This document shows, piece by piece, positions 17,074-23,683 of a DNA stretch of 38,594 nucleotides. The notes beneath the pieces are model-generated. The model made no database searches and was not told where the DNA came from. It saw only the letters and a list, made by a program, of their open reading frames with translations. The first letter of the stretch is position 1, and the number at the start of each line of letters is the position of its first letter. The stretch comes from an uncultured Prevotella sp. Lineage in GTDB: Bacteria; Bacteroidota; Bacteroidia; Bacteroidales; Bacteroidaceae. Location of the stretch: assembly GCA_900539625.1 (NCBI GenBank), contig UQCW01000023.1, positions 1-38,594 of the forward strand, written 5' to 3'. Made by a program: the position numbers and the translations under genes.

Positions 17074-17196
17074 AAGAAAACGCGGAGAATTTTGTATCTT
17101 CGCGCCATCATTCAGGCATTCAGGCTGCAAGGATAACCGTTTCCCGACCGTGCCGCCTGATTTTCCAAAACCCATCTATAAAACGAAACATCCCCT

Positions 17197-17436
17197 ATGA
17201 AAAGTCTGCTGATTAAAGACACCACCACCGAAGAGCGCCGCGACATCGTCAGAAACGCCCTCGACTTCGGCGGCGCCGACTGCGAAGGCATCGACATGGA
17301 CGACCTCTACGATGATTACATCCTCGGACTGAAAGAACTGGCCGACATCAACCGCGAGTTTAGCGAGAAACACGCTGGATGCGTCAAGGCCGACAACATG
17401 GAGCGTCCGGCCCCTGGCTGCGGCATGGGACGATGA
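17197..17436 (+). CDS. Small conserved protein with Cys-containing acidic segment
   Basis: This 79-residue protein begins MKSLLIKDTTTEERRDIVRN, with GGADCEGIDMDDLYDDYILG (about residues 25-44), KELADINREF (46-55) and a C-terminal GCGMG. Similar small proteins starting MKSLLIKDTT occur in anaerobic Bacteroidetes and Firmicutes (from memory); their function is unknown. Three cysteines (residues 29, 62 and 75) could bind a metal, but no classic motif is present. It has its own upstream region, and no terminator was seen before ddh. Confidence 0.75.
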   Translation: MKSLLIKDTTTEERRDIVRNALDFGGADCEGIDMDDLYDDYILGLKELADINREFSEKHAGCVKADNMERPAPGCGMGR

Positions 17437-17587
17437 GACGGCAACGGATTGCGCCCGCCGCGTCCCGCCATCACAAAGCACTGCCATCGCCACGTTCCAA
17501 AGCGCCGCAGATACCCACTGCAAGGTATTTTATCGTTCTGCTGCTTACTTTTTGCTACAAACCGAAGCCCCAAAGCGATAAAATCAC

Positions 17588-17595
17588 TAACTTTG
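17588..17595 (+). promoter_or_regulatory. Candidate -7 box of ddh
   Basis: TAACTTTG matches TAnnTTTG 110 bp before the ddh start. No clear -33 TTTG was found at the expected spacing. Confidence 0.45.
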
Positions 17596-17704
17596 CGGCC
17601 TGAAATAAACTTTTATATGGAATCGCCTGAAAACTTCGCCAAGGGCGCACCACGCCACAGCGGGTTCTCCGACGCATTCCCCCACTTATAAAACCATAAC
17701 GATT

Positions 17705-18604
17705 ATGAAGAAAATCAGAGCAGCCGTGGTTGGATATGGAAATATCGGCCACTACGCACTTCAAGCCCTTCAAGCTGCCCCCGACTTTGAGGTAGCTGGC
17801 ATCGTACGCCGCCAAGGCGAAGAAAACAAGCCTGCCGAACTGGCCCCATATAAAGTGGTGAAAGACATCCGCGACCTCGGCGATGTTGACGTTGCGCTTC
17901 TCTGCACCCCGACACGCCGCGTGGAAGAATATGCCAAGGAAATACTGGCGCTCGGTATCAACACGGTCGACAGTTTTGACATTCACACGCAAATCACCAG
18001 TCTGCGCCGCTCGCTCAACGAAACGGCCACAGCTCATGGTGCGGTGAGCATCATCTCTGCTGGCTGGGATCCGGGAAGCGACTCCATCGTGCGCACGCTC
18101 CTTCAAGCCATCGCGCCGAAAGGTATCACCTACACCAACTTCGGTCCGGGCATGTCGATGGGCCACACCGTTGCCGTGAAGGCCATTGAGGGTGTGCAGG
18201 CTGCCCTTTCGATGACCATCCCGACTGGCGAAGGCATCCACCGCCGCATGGTCTACATCGAAGTGAAACCAGGTTACGACTTTGAGAAGGTGGCTGCCGC
18301 CATCAAGGCCGACGCCTATTTCGTCAACGACGAGACCCACGTGATTGAGGTGCCATGTGTTGACGACGTGATTGACATGGGACACGGCGTTCACCTCACG
18401 CGAAAGGGCGTGAGCGGAAAGACACAAAACCAGCTCTTCTCATTCGACATGAAGATCAACAACCCCGCCCTCACCGGCCAGGTGCTCGTTTGCACCGCCC
18501 GCGCTGCCATGCGCCAGAAGCCAGGCTGCTACACCCTGGTGGAAGTGCCTGTCATTGACCTCCTCCCAGGAGAGCGCGAAGAATTGATTGGCCATTTGGT
18601 TTAA
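17705..18604 (+). CDS. ddh: meso-Diaminopimelate dehydrogenase
   Basis: This 299-residue NADPH-dependent enzyme makes meso-diaminopimelate from tetrahydrodipicolinate and ammonia in one step, feeding lysine and peptidoglycan synthesis. Visible are the Rossmann motif GYGNIG (10-15), CTPTRRVEEYA (about 67-77), DSFDIHTQI (about 90-98), SAGWDPGSDS (about 119-128) and GPGMSMGHTVAVKAI (about 146-160), all typical of DapDH. Length is usual for the family. It is monocistronic, between a -7 box and a strong hairpin 34 bp downstream. Confidence 0.95.
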   Translation: MKKIRAAVVGYGNIGHYALQALQAAPDFEVAGIVRRQGEENKPAELAPYKVVKDIRDLGDVDVALLCTPTRRVEEYAKEILALGINTVDSFDIHTQITSLRRSLNETATAHGAVSIISAGWDPGSDSIVRTLLQAIAPKGITYTNFGPGMSMGHTVAVKAIEGVQAALSMTIPTGEGIHRRMVYIEVKPGYDFEKVAAAIKADAYFVNDETHVIEVPCVDDVIDMGHGVHLTRKGVSGKTQNQLFSFDMKINNPALTGQVLVCTARAAMRQKPGCYTLVEVPVIDLLPGEREELIGHLV

Positions 18605-18637
18605 ATGTTGTCCAATAACGTCTACAACAGAATACCA

Positions 18638-18681
18638 CAAAGGCTCCAAGCCATTCGGCAATGAATGACTTGGAGCCTTTG
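18638..18681 (+). terminator. Long hairpin after ddh, before DUF805
   Basis: CAAAGGCTCCAAG (18638-18650) pairs with 18669-18681, and an inner CATTC/GAATG pair (18652-18656 with 18663-18667) extends the stem. It lies 34 bp after ddh and 60 bp before DUF805. It most likely ends ddh, although the absent T-run leaves open a leader role for DUF805. Confidence 0.65.
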
Positions 18682-18740
18682 GCATTTGGGATGGTAAAAA
18701 AACACCATTCTCTCCCACTCCCACCAACAACCGCTTTGAC

Positions 18741-19241
18741 ATGAACAAAATTTTCAACAAAAAATTCCTCAGGCAGCTCTTCACGCCCTATGGCCGCCTT
18801 CAGCGCCGCCCATTTGCCTACTGCCTGCTCTTTTACATCCTTATCCACATCGCACTGCGCTGGCTAAGCATACTGGCCATGCCGCTGATGCCCGTGATGG
18901 TGATGATGCTCGCGTTGCTGCTGACCGTTGTCATAACGCTGGCCATGCTGTGTCTCACGATTCGTCGCTACCACGATTTCGGCTGCACGGGCTGGATTCC
19001 TGGTGGCAGTTTGCTGCTCACCTTCGCCTTTGGCATGGCGCAGAGCCTGCCAACGAGTCCGCTTTCGCAGGCCAACATGGCCCCCACCGTTGCCATCGTC
19101 AACGTGGTGCTCTCGGCCATCGGATTGCTCCTCATGGTGCTAGTGCCGCTGGCAATGCCGTCATCGAAGAAGCCGACGCGTTACGAGGCGCAACCGTATA
19201 ACGATACGGAAGGAGCGGTCAAACGTAAAACCATACGCTAA
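18741..19241 (+). CDS. DUF805 membrane protein
   Basis: This 166-residue protein has about four hydrophobic segments. GRLQRRPFAYC (about residues 18-28) and RRYHDFGCTGW (about 74-84) are the two signatures of DUF805, the small YhaH-type inner-membrane family of unknown function. The C-terminus is hydrophilic and charged. No -7 promoter was found in its 136-bp upstream gap, which mostly contains the hairpin 18638-18681 and a short ATGGT/ACCAT dyad. Confidence 0.9.
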   Translation: MNKIFNKKFLRQLFTPYGRLQRRPFAYCLLFYILIHIALRWLSILAMPLMPVMVMMLALLLTVVITLAMLCLTIRRYHDFGCTGWIPGGSLLLTFAFGMAQSLPTSPLSQANMAPTVAIVNVVLSAIGLLLMVLVPLAMPSSKKPTRYEAQPYNDTEGAVKRKTIR

Positions 19242-19345
19242 TCCTTCCTTTCTCTGACAACACCTTATTTCCCTTCTGCGATTTCCAACGGCAAGAGCCA
19301 CCGACTGCGGGCGCTTCGCTCCATTTTCAAGTTCTATACTTGTCA

Positions 19346-19481
19346 GCGAACGCGGGAGCAGAGACGAGCGAACGCGGGAGCAGAGACGAGCGAACGCGGG
19401 AGCAGAGACGAACGCGTCTGGGGGCAGAGGCGAACGCGTCTGGGACTTGATTCGGACGCGTCTGGGAGCAGAGGCGCTAAC
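19346..19481. repeat. 22-bp GC-rich tandem repeat
   Basis: Three identical 22-bp units (19346-19367, 19368-19389, 19390-19411) begin GCGAACGCGGGAGCAGAGAC. They are followed by degenerate units with ACGCGTCTGGG and GCAGAGGCG to about 19481. It lies between the DUF805 stop and the terminator at 19603. Confidence 0.85.
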
Positions 19482-19602
19482 AAAGATAGGATTTGAATTG
19501 GCGGAACAGGTTTTCTGTTTCCAAGGCGATATGCGAAATCCATGATTTTCAAGCTATTCGTGTCGCCGTCCCGCTTTCTTCAGACCGCTGACAAAAGAAA
19601 AG

Positions 19603-19640
19603 AACGACAGTGGAGACATCGTGTTGTCTCCACTGTCGTT
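19603..19640 (+). terminator. Terminator downstream of DUF805
   Basis: AACGACAGTGGAGACA (19603-19618) pairs perfectly with 19625-19640 around TCGTGT, followed by T6C. The other strand has a weaker T-run, so it may be bidirectional. Confidence 0.85.
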
Positions 19641-19660
19641 TTTTTCTTCGCGTAAACTGT

Positions 19661-19693
19661 CAGGCGGTTGGCCATTGATTTGCCAACCGCCTG
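19661..19693. terminator. Second hairpin before the foldback element
   Basis: CAGGCGGTTGGC (19661-19672) pairs perfectly with 19682-19693 around a 9-nt loop. There is no T-run. It stands between the terminator and the foldback element, as does the hairpin 29271-29302 next to the third element copy. Confidence 0.5.
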
Positions 19694-19709
19694 CAACGTT
19701 TGCGGAATT

Positions 19710-19894
19710 TAGTAATGGTGAAAGAATAAGTTGAGCAATTTTGACCTGTATTTTTGTTGGTTTTGGAATTTGGAAGAGGGAGCATAGCGGGCTATGTGAC
19801 CGATGACAAATTTCAAAAACAGCAAAAAGACAGGACATAAGAAACAACTCCTTAATCCACAAAATTGGTCAAATTATTTTTTTACCATTACTTA
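19710..19894 (+). repeat. Full-length foldback element, copy 2
   Basis: The left arm (19710-19743, TAGTAATGGTGAAAGAATAA and on) and right arm (19860-19894) match over 30 bases with four mismatches. Inside, helix 19761-19772 with 19807-19818 (12 pairs, one G-U) encloses GAAGAGGGAG (19773-19782), hairpin CATAGC-GG-GCTATG (19783-19796) and TGACCGATGA (19797-19806). The core matches copies 1 and 3. Its right end, read on the minus strand, begins TAAGTAATGG, and that TAA is the sialidase stop codon. Confidence 0.85.
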
Positions 19895-22819
19895 TTTCAC
19901 GTAGATCTTGCGGCGCTTGCTGGTCACGTAAACGCCACCCTTAACGAGTTTTTCAACGCGGCGTCCCTGGAGGTCGTAGACAACCTCGGGCGTATTGTCG
20001 TCGGCATCAACCTCGACAATGCCGGTCGGGATGTCGTCTGTCGGTTCGATGAACCACTGAGAAGCCTCAGCATCAGTGTCCCAAGCCACCAGTTTGTTGC
20101 CGCCATCAAGATGAATGGCTGGATAGGCGCCCGCTGTTGGCTGTGCGCATGCGAGGGTGCTGCGGCCATTACGCGTTGAGGCGATGACATAAGTAAATTC
20201 GGCCTTTTTCTGCACTGGCACCGCCTGTGAGGCGGCCGGCATCTTGCCAACATAGGTGTTGGCCTTGTCACACTTCACATACCAGTTGCCATCGGCAGCC
20301 GCTTCGAAGCTGAAGAGCTGGTTCTTGTTGGCCTTGCTGAGTGCAGAAGCGCTCAATCCTGTTGCGGTGCCAACGAGGCAAGGATTGCCAGCGCGGCCCA
20401 CATTGCGCAGGCGGTAGCACTTTCCGGCCTCCAAAGCAACGCAGGGAGCGTCCATATAGCTCTTGTTGAAGCGTTCGTAGTTGTCCTTCGTCGGGTCGGC
20501 CTTATAGGCACTGTAGGCAGCTTCAACATCGGCAGAAGCAGAAGAGGAAGCATCGATGTTGCCCACGGCTTTGCCGAAGTAGGTCTTCACGAGCTTATAT
20601 TTGCTGTCGATGCCGGCAGGCACCACATCGGAGGGAACGACGGTCGGGTCGTAGGTATAGAGCGAGTCGGTGATGTATTCAACGCTGTAGTTCTTATACA
20701 CGATGGTGTATGCCTTTCCGAAGGTCTCTTCTTCGTAGAGGAAGCCGATGGTGCTGTCTTTCTGGAGCGTCATCGTTGAATAGGCGGAGAACATGCGGCT
20801 TGCCTGGTGCTTGCCTGGCCAGTTCTTGGCAAACGCGCTGGCATCAACGAAGTCGGAGAGCGAAGCGAGTTCTTTGTAATAGATGCCCACGTTGGCACGT
20901 CCCGAACCGAAAGGCACTGACTGAAGGGCAAGGTAAACGGGCTTATTGTCTGAAGCGCGGCGCACTGGCAGGATGAGCACTTCGCCATTGGTGCTGTTGC
21001 CTGTTGCCACAACGCCCTTGTTGCCAGCGCCGGAGAAGGCCATCGTGCCCCAAGAACCCGTGGCGGCCTTGCTATCGGTGAAGTTGAAGATGTTGTAGTT
21101 GCGACCGCCATAAGCGCGTGAGCTGACGAGGATGGAACCGTCGGGGAGTTCTTCCACCTTGGGCTCGTCGGCGCCGCTCGGAATCGGGGCGACGTCAACA
21201 CCGCCAAGCACGCCCCAGGTGTCGCCGAAGTTGTCGGAGAAGAGGACGTAGTTTTTGTTCACGCCATTGACATCCTTATAGAGCACAGAGCAATAGATGC
21301 GGTAATACTGGTCGACCTTCACCGTTGAGCTCTGGAAGATGCGGCCCGAACCGATGAACATGGCGTTGCAGGCACCGATCTTGCTGTTGTCAAACTGCGA
21401 ATAGATGCTTTCAGAGATGTCGACGGGCTTGCTCCAGGTCTTGCCGTTGTTGTCGCTATAGAAGCGGGCGATACACTGGTGGTGGTTGCGCTTTCCGTTG
21501 GGGAAGGAAACGTTTCCTGCGCAGCTCATCACGAGCACGCGGTCGCTCTCACGGTCGGCCACAATGCAGGGGTCGCCGAAGCCCACGTTCATGAAGTCGG
21601 GCGAACTGGCACCTTTGCCTTCAACGATGGGGAAGATGTTGCCCCAGGTCTTGCCGTTGTCTTTGCTGATACGGGCACGGAGGTCGATGCGTCCGTTGTT
21701 CACCATACCGATGTCGGCACCGCTATGGCGATAGTCGGCCACGGCAATGATGTCGCCGTTGTGGGCCGTGGCGATGGCGGGAATGCGGTAGGGAACGCCC
21801 GATTTTGTTTCGAAGATGTTCACCTGCGGTTCCGGTTTTTCAATGGCCGGGCCCAGCGTAACCTTGAAGTTGCTCAACACGATGCCGTTGTTGACAGCGT
21901 CGAGCGTGAAACTGGCCGACATTCCTTCCAGTCCCTCCACCTTTATGCTTTGCGAAGTGAGGGTGGAACGCTTCGTCTGGCCGCCAGCACTGACAACGAC
22001 ACCCACTTTTTCTTTGTGGGCGATGAAGTCGAAGCTAAAGCCCGTCACGCGATAGTTCACGCCTGCCGACAGGGTGTAAGCCTGCGGACGATACTGACCG
22101 GCATAAGCCACGATGTTGCCGCCTTCGGCAATCATGTTGTTGTATCCAGCATTGAGCGTCAGCTGCGGGTTGGTGGCCTTCGAAGTCCAAACCTGGTGCC
22201 AGGTCTTGCCAGCGTTGCTCTGCGTAAACGTTCCGCTGTTGGCATCAACCGTCATGGTTGTCTCGGCAAAGAGAATTTTGAGCGAAGAGCCGTGGTCGGC
22301 GCCGCCAGTCCAAAAGGCGAGGATGTTGTCGCGGTTGTTGACCTTGTTGGCAGGTGCTCCCTTCTGATACATATATTGCGCGTTGACATCGGTGCCGAGA
22401 TTCTTGGAGTCGGCAAAGAGCCAGTCACACACGAAAGAAGTGCCCAATTTCGCCGTGTCTTTGAGCGTCACGTAAGCCGAGCCGCCTTCCTTGCCCGACA
22501 TGGTCTTGGGCGAAGCGAGCACCTTTCCGGCGCCAGCTTCCTTGTTATAGAGGCGGTAGCCCTTGGTGGCGTTACCCACAAAACACCAGAGTTCGGCATC
22601 TTTGTAGGTGAGGGAGGTTGATTTGAGGGAAATCTTGTCGGCCGTTCCGTTGTTGGCAATAACGAGGCCTCCACTGCCGATTTGGATGGTGTACCAGATG
22701 GTGCCTTCGGCAAACTTTCCGTCGCTGGTGATGGTGGTGGTTTTAAACGGGAGGGCGGCGTAAGCCGATGCTGTGCAAAAAGCCAGCAGGAGCCCCAACA
22801 GTTGAGTAATTCTTCTCAT
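19892..22819 (-). CDS. Secreted GH33 sialidase with lectin-like modules
   Basis: This 975-residue protein has a signal peptide (about 1-21, ending AYAA). An N-terminal lectin-like module (about 40-190, IWYTIQIG) and a beta-sandwich-like segment (about 215-325) precede the six-bladed sialidase domain. The catalytic part shows YRIP (344-347), Asp boxes at 385-392, 455-462 and 528-535, probable arginine triad R345/R568/R641, acid-base Asp369, and nucleophile Tyr680 in SAYST. A second trefoil-like module (about 790-925) and a C-terminal VYDLQGRRV domain (about 930-975) resemble those of the GH95 protein and suggest type IX export. Role: release of terminal sialic acid from host glycans. Its mRNA leader contains an inverted repeat, and its stop codon overlaps a foldback element. 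Confidence 0.95.
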   Translation of the reverse strand: MRRITQLLGLLLAFCTASAYAALPFKTTTITSDGKFAEGTIWYTIQIGSGGLVIANNGTADKISLKSTSLTYKDAELWCFVGNATKGYRLYNKEAGAGKVLASPKTMSGKEGGSAYVTLKDTAKLGTSFVCDWLFADSKNLGTDVNAQYMYQKGAPANKVNNRDNILAFWTGGADHGSSLKILFAETTMTVDANSGTFTQSNAGKTWHQVWTSKATNPQLTLNAGYNNMIAEGGNIVAYAGQYRPQAYTLSAGVNYRVTGFSFDFIAHKEKVGVVVSAGGQTKRSTLTSQSIKVEGLEGMSASFTLDAVNNGIVLSNFKVTLGPAIEKPEPQVNIFETKSGVPYRIPAIATAHNGDIIAVADYRHSGADIGMVNNGRIDLRARISKDNGKTWGNIFPIVEGKGASSPDFMNVGFGDPCIVADRESDRVLVMSCAGNVSFPNGKRNHHQCIARFYSDNNGKTWSKPVDISESIYSQFDNSKIGACNAMFIGSGRIFQSSTVKVDQYYRIYCSVLYKDVNGVNKNYVLFSDNFGDTWGVLGGVDVAPIPSGADEPKVEELPDGSILVSSRAYGGRNYNIFNFTDSKAATGSWGTMAFSGAGNKGVVATGNSTNGEVLILPVRRASDNKPVYLALQSVPFGSGRANVGIYYKELASLSDFVDASAFAKNWPGKHQASRMFSAYSTMTLQKDSTIGFLYEEETFGKAYTIVYKNYSVEYITDSLYTYDPTVVPSDVVPAGIDSKYKLVKTYFGKAVGNIDASSSASADVEAAYSAYKADPTKDNYERFNKSYMDAPCVALEAGKCYRLRNVGRAGNPCLVGTATGLSASALSKANKNQLFSFEAAADGNWYVKCDKANTYVGKMPAASQAVPVQKKAEFTYVIASTRNGRSTLACAQPTAGAYPAIHLDGGNKLVAWDTDAEASQWFIEPTDDIPTGIVEVDADDNTPEVVYDLQGRRVEKLVKGGVYVTSKRRKIYVK

Positions 22820-22851
22820 AAGCTAAAGGGTTTCGATTTTGGTAATGGTAA

Positions 22852-22937
22852 TAAGTAGGTGGTCAAAATTATTTTTTCAATATATGTCAAGAGCACTATT
22901 CTTACAGTCTGTAAAAATAATTCTGACCACTTACTTA
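22852..22937. repeat. Short inverted-repeat copy in the sialidase leader
   Basis: TAAGTAGGTGGTCAAAATTA (22852-22871, continuing TTTTT) and 22913-22937 match over 25 bases with two mismatches. The 86-bp element has no GGAG-hairpin-TGAC core. It lies between the inferred sialidase promoter and its ATG (33 bp away), so it would form a stem in the 5' leader. Confidence 0.8.
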
Positions 22938-22975
22938 AATTTACTTGATTTGTAGATATAGGTTTTCTATGGGAG

Positions 22976-23007
22976 CAAAGATAAGGATAATTGTTTGAAG
23001 GAACAAA
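22976..23007 (-). promoter_or_regulatory. Promoter of sialidase gene
   Basis: On the minus strand TTTG (23004-23007), 20 bp, then TATCTTTG (22976-22983) is a complete Bacteroidetes promoter match. The leader would be about 150 nt and include the inverted repeat 22852-22937. Confidence 0.7.
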
Positions 23008-23092
23008 CATCTGCTACTGTTTTCAGAATGCCGGCGTGCGGCAAGCACACACCGCCAGGCGGCGTAGCGGCGCGAGGCGGGATACAAAAGAA

Positions 23093-23120
23093 GCGGACAC
23101 CTGGTTTTCCAGATATCCGC
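23093..23120 (-). terminator. Terminator of Lys/Cys-rich protein gene
   Basis: Read on the minus strand, GCGGATATCTGG, loop AAAA, CCAGGTGTCCGC forms 12 continuous pairs (two of them U-G), followed by TTCTTTT. It lies about 50 bp past the stop. Confidence 0.65.
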
Positions 23121-23158
23121 CTTTTTTCTGTAATAGATATCCGCCTTTTTTCTGTAAT
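23111..23158. repeat. 24-bp tandem duplication
   Basis: Units 23111-23134 and 23135-23158, each beginning AGATATCCGCC and ending TTCTGTAAT, are identical. The first overlaps the terminator stem 23093-23120, so the duplication repeats one terminator arm and its T-run. Confidence 0.85.
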
Positions 23159-23167
23159 GGTTGCCCA

Positions 23168-23377
23168 TTATTTTTTATTGCCACATTCAGACTGGCATTT
23201 TTTCTTGCAGCCGTCGCCTTTTTTCTCGCCGCTTTTTTTCTTGCAGCAGTCGCCCTTCTTTTTCTTGCAGCACTGCTCAGTCTTTGGTTTGTCACACTTT
23301 TTCTTCTTATCGGGGCACTGGGCTGATACGCCAATGCAGAACAGGGCCATGACGGCCATCATCATAATTTTCTTCAT
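23168..23377 (-). CDS. Small secreted Lys/Cys-rich protein
   Basis: This 69-residue precursor has a signal peptide (MKKIMMMAVMALFCIGVSA, cleavage before QCP). The mature part of about 50 residues holds 9 cysteines (residues 21, 28, 36, 37, 44, 45, 57, 61, 65) and about 20 lysines in a repeating pattern of CC or C followed by KKK. No known domain was recognised. The composition suggests a periplasmic or secreted metal-binding, or strongly cationic disulfide-rich, peptide (inference). A full promoter lies just upstream and a terminator downstream, which supports a real gene despite its size. Confidence 0.75.
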   Translation of the reverse strand: MKKIMMMAVMALFCIGVSAQCPDKKKKCDKPKTEQCCKKKKGDCCKKKSGEKKGDGCKKKCQSECGNKK

Positions 23378-23411
23378 AATTTTCCTATATTATTTATAGA
23401 TTTCTCGCTTG

Positions 23412-23441
23412 CAAATATACCATTTGATTTCAAACCGCAAA
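23412..23441 (-). promoter_or_regulatory. Promoter of Lys/Cys-rich protein gene
   Basis: Minus strand TTTG (23438-23441), 18 bp, TATATTTG (23412-23419), with the ATG 35 bp downstream of the -7 box. Confidence 0.6.
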
Positions 23442-23527
23442 AGCATTTTCATATATATTAATATGTCTCTTGTTGAAAATCACTATTTTTAGTGAGCGGT
23501 CTAACATGCAGAAGCTATGTGTAAAAA

Positions 23528-23558
23528 CTTGTTTATTAAAAAAATAGTGGTATCTTTG
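23528..23558 (+). promoter_or_regulatory. Promoter of AspT/YidE-type transporter
   Basis: CTTG (23528-23531), 19 bp, TATCTTTG (23551-23558). The leader of about 120 nt carries stem-loops GCAGG/CCTGC and CGTTTG/CAAACG. Confidence 0.65.
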
Positions 23559-23683
23559 CACGCATCTAATATACAGGAACGCACTAATTAATCACTTATT
23601 AGAACGCTCCCCCAAGCAGGAATAAACGCCTGCCTTACTCCGTTTGCGAACAATACAAACGCTCTATTATACACTATTAATTT

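Larger units (their letters stand above)
16774..17196. other. Divergent intergenic region DUF3467 / small Cys protein
   Basis: It holds the DUF3467 promoter, a short stem-loop (CTGTT at about 16954 pairing with AACAG near 16980, with inner CTTTCGGCCGAAG), and a deleted repeat copy (17044-17073). TATCTTCG at 17095-17102 is a near-match -7 box for the plus-strand gene at 17197. No further gene is supported. Confidence 0.45.
19242..19891. other. Convergent intergenic region DUF805 / sialidase
   Basis: This 650-bp gap contains a 22-bp tandem repeat (19346-19411 plus degenerate units to about 19481), a terminator (19603-19640), a second hairpin (19661-19693) and a full foldback element (19710-19894). 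No gene is supported; a 69-codon minus-strand frame (19343-19552) is only the repeats read as Arg/Ser/Leu-rich protein. Confidence 0.6.
22820..23167. other. Region between sialidase and Lys/Cys-rich protein gene
   Basis: It holds the leader inverted repeat (22852-22937), the sialidase promoter (22976-23007), a hairpin (23093-23120) and a 24-bp tandem duplication (23111-23158). A 75-codon minus-strand frame here reads the duplication as YRKKADI twice and was not called. Confidence 0.55.
23378..23683. other. Divergent promoter region, Lys/Cys protein / AspT-type transporter
   Basis: It holds the minus-strand promoter 23412-23441, a small CACTA-TTTT-TAGTG dyad (23481-23494) and the transporter promoter 23528-23558. 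The transporter leader of about 120 nt follows, containing two small stem-loops (23616-23633 and 23641-23661). No gene was seen. Confidence 0.5.

Noticed and set aside
18605..18740. Possible regulatory RNA in the leader of the DUF805 gene
   Set aside because: Conserved RNA motifs upstream of DUF805 genes may exist, but the hairpin here sits directly after ddh and looks like its terminator. No distinctive conserved loops could be confirmed by eye.
19343..19552. 69-codon minus-strand frame over the 22-bp tandem repeat
   Set aside because: Composition follows the DNA repeat; no signal, domain or promoter supports it.
22941..23168. 75-codon minus-strand frame with two YRKKADI repeats
   Set aside because: The repeat is only the translation of a 24-bp DNA duplication lying in a terminator, and the frame spans the sialidase promoter.
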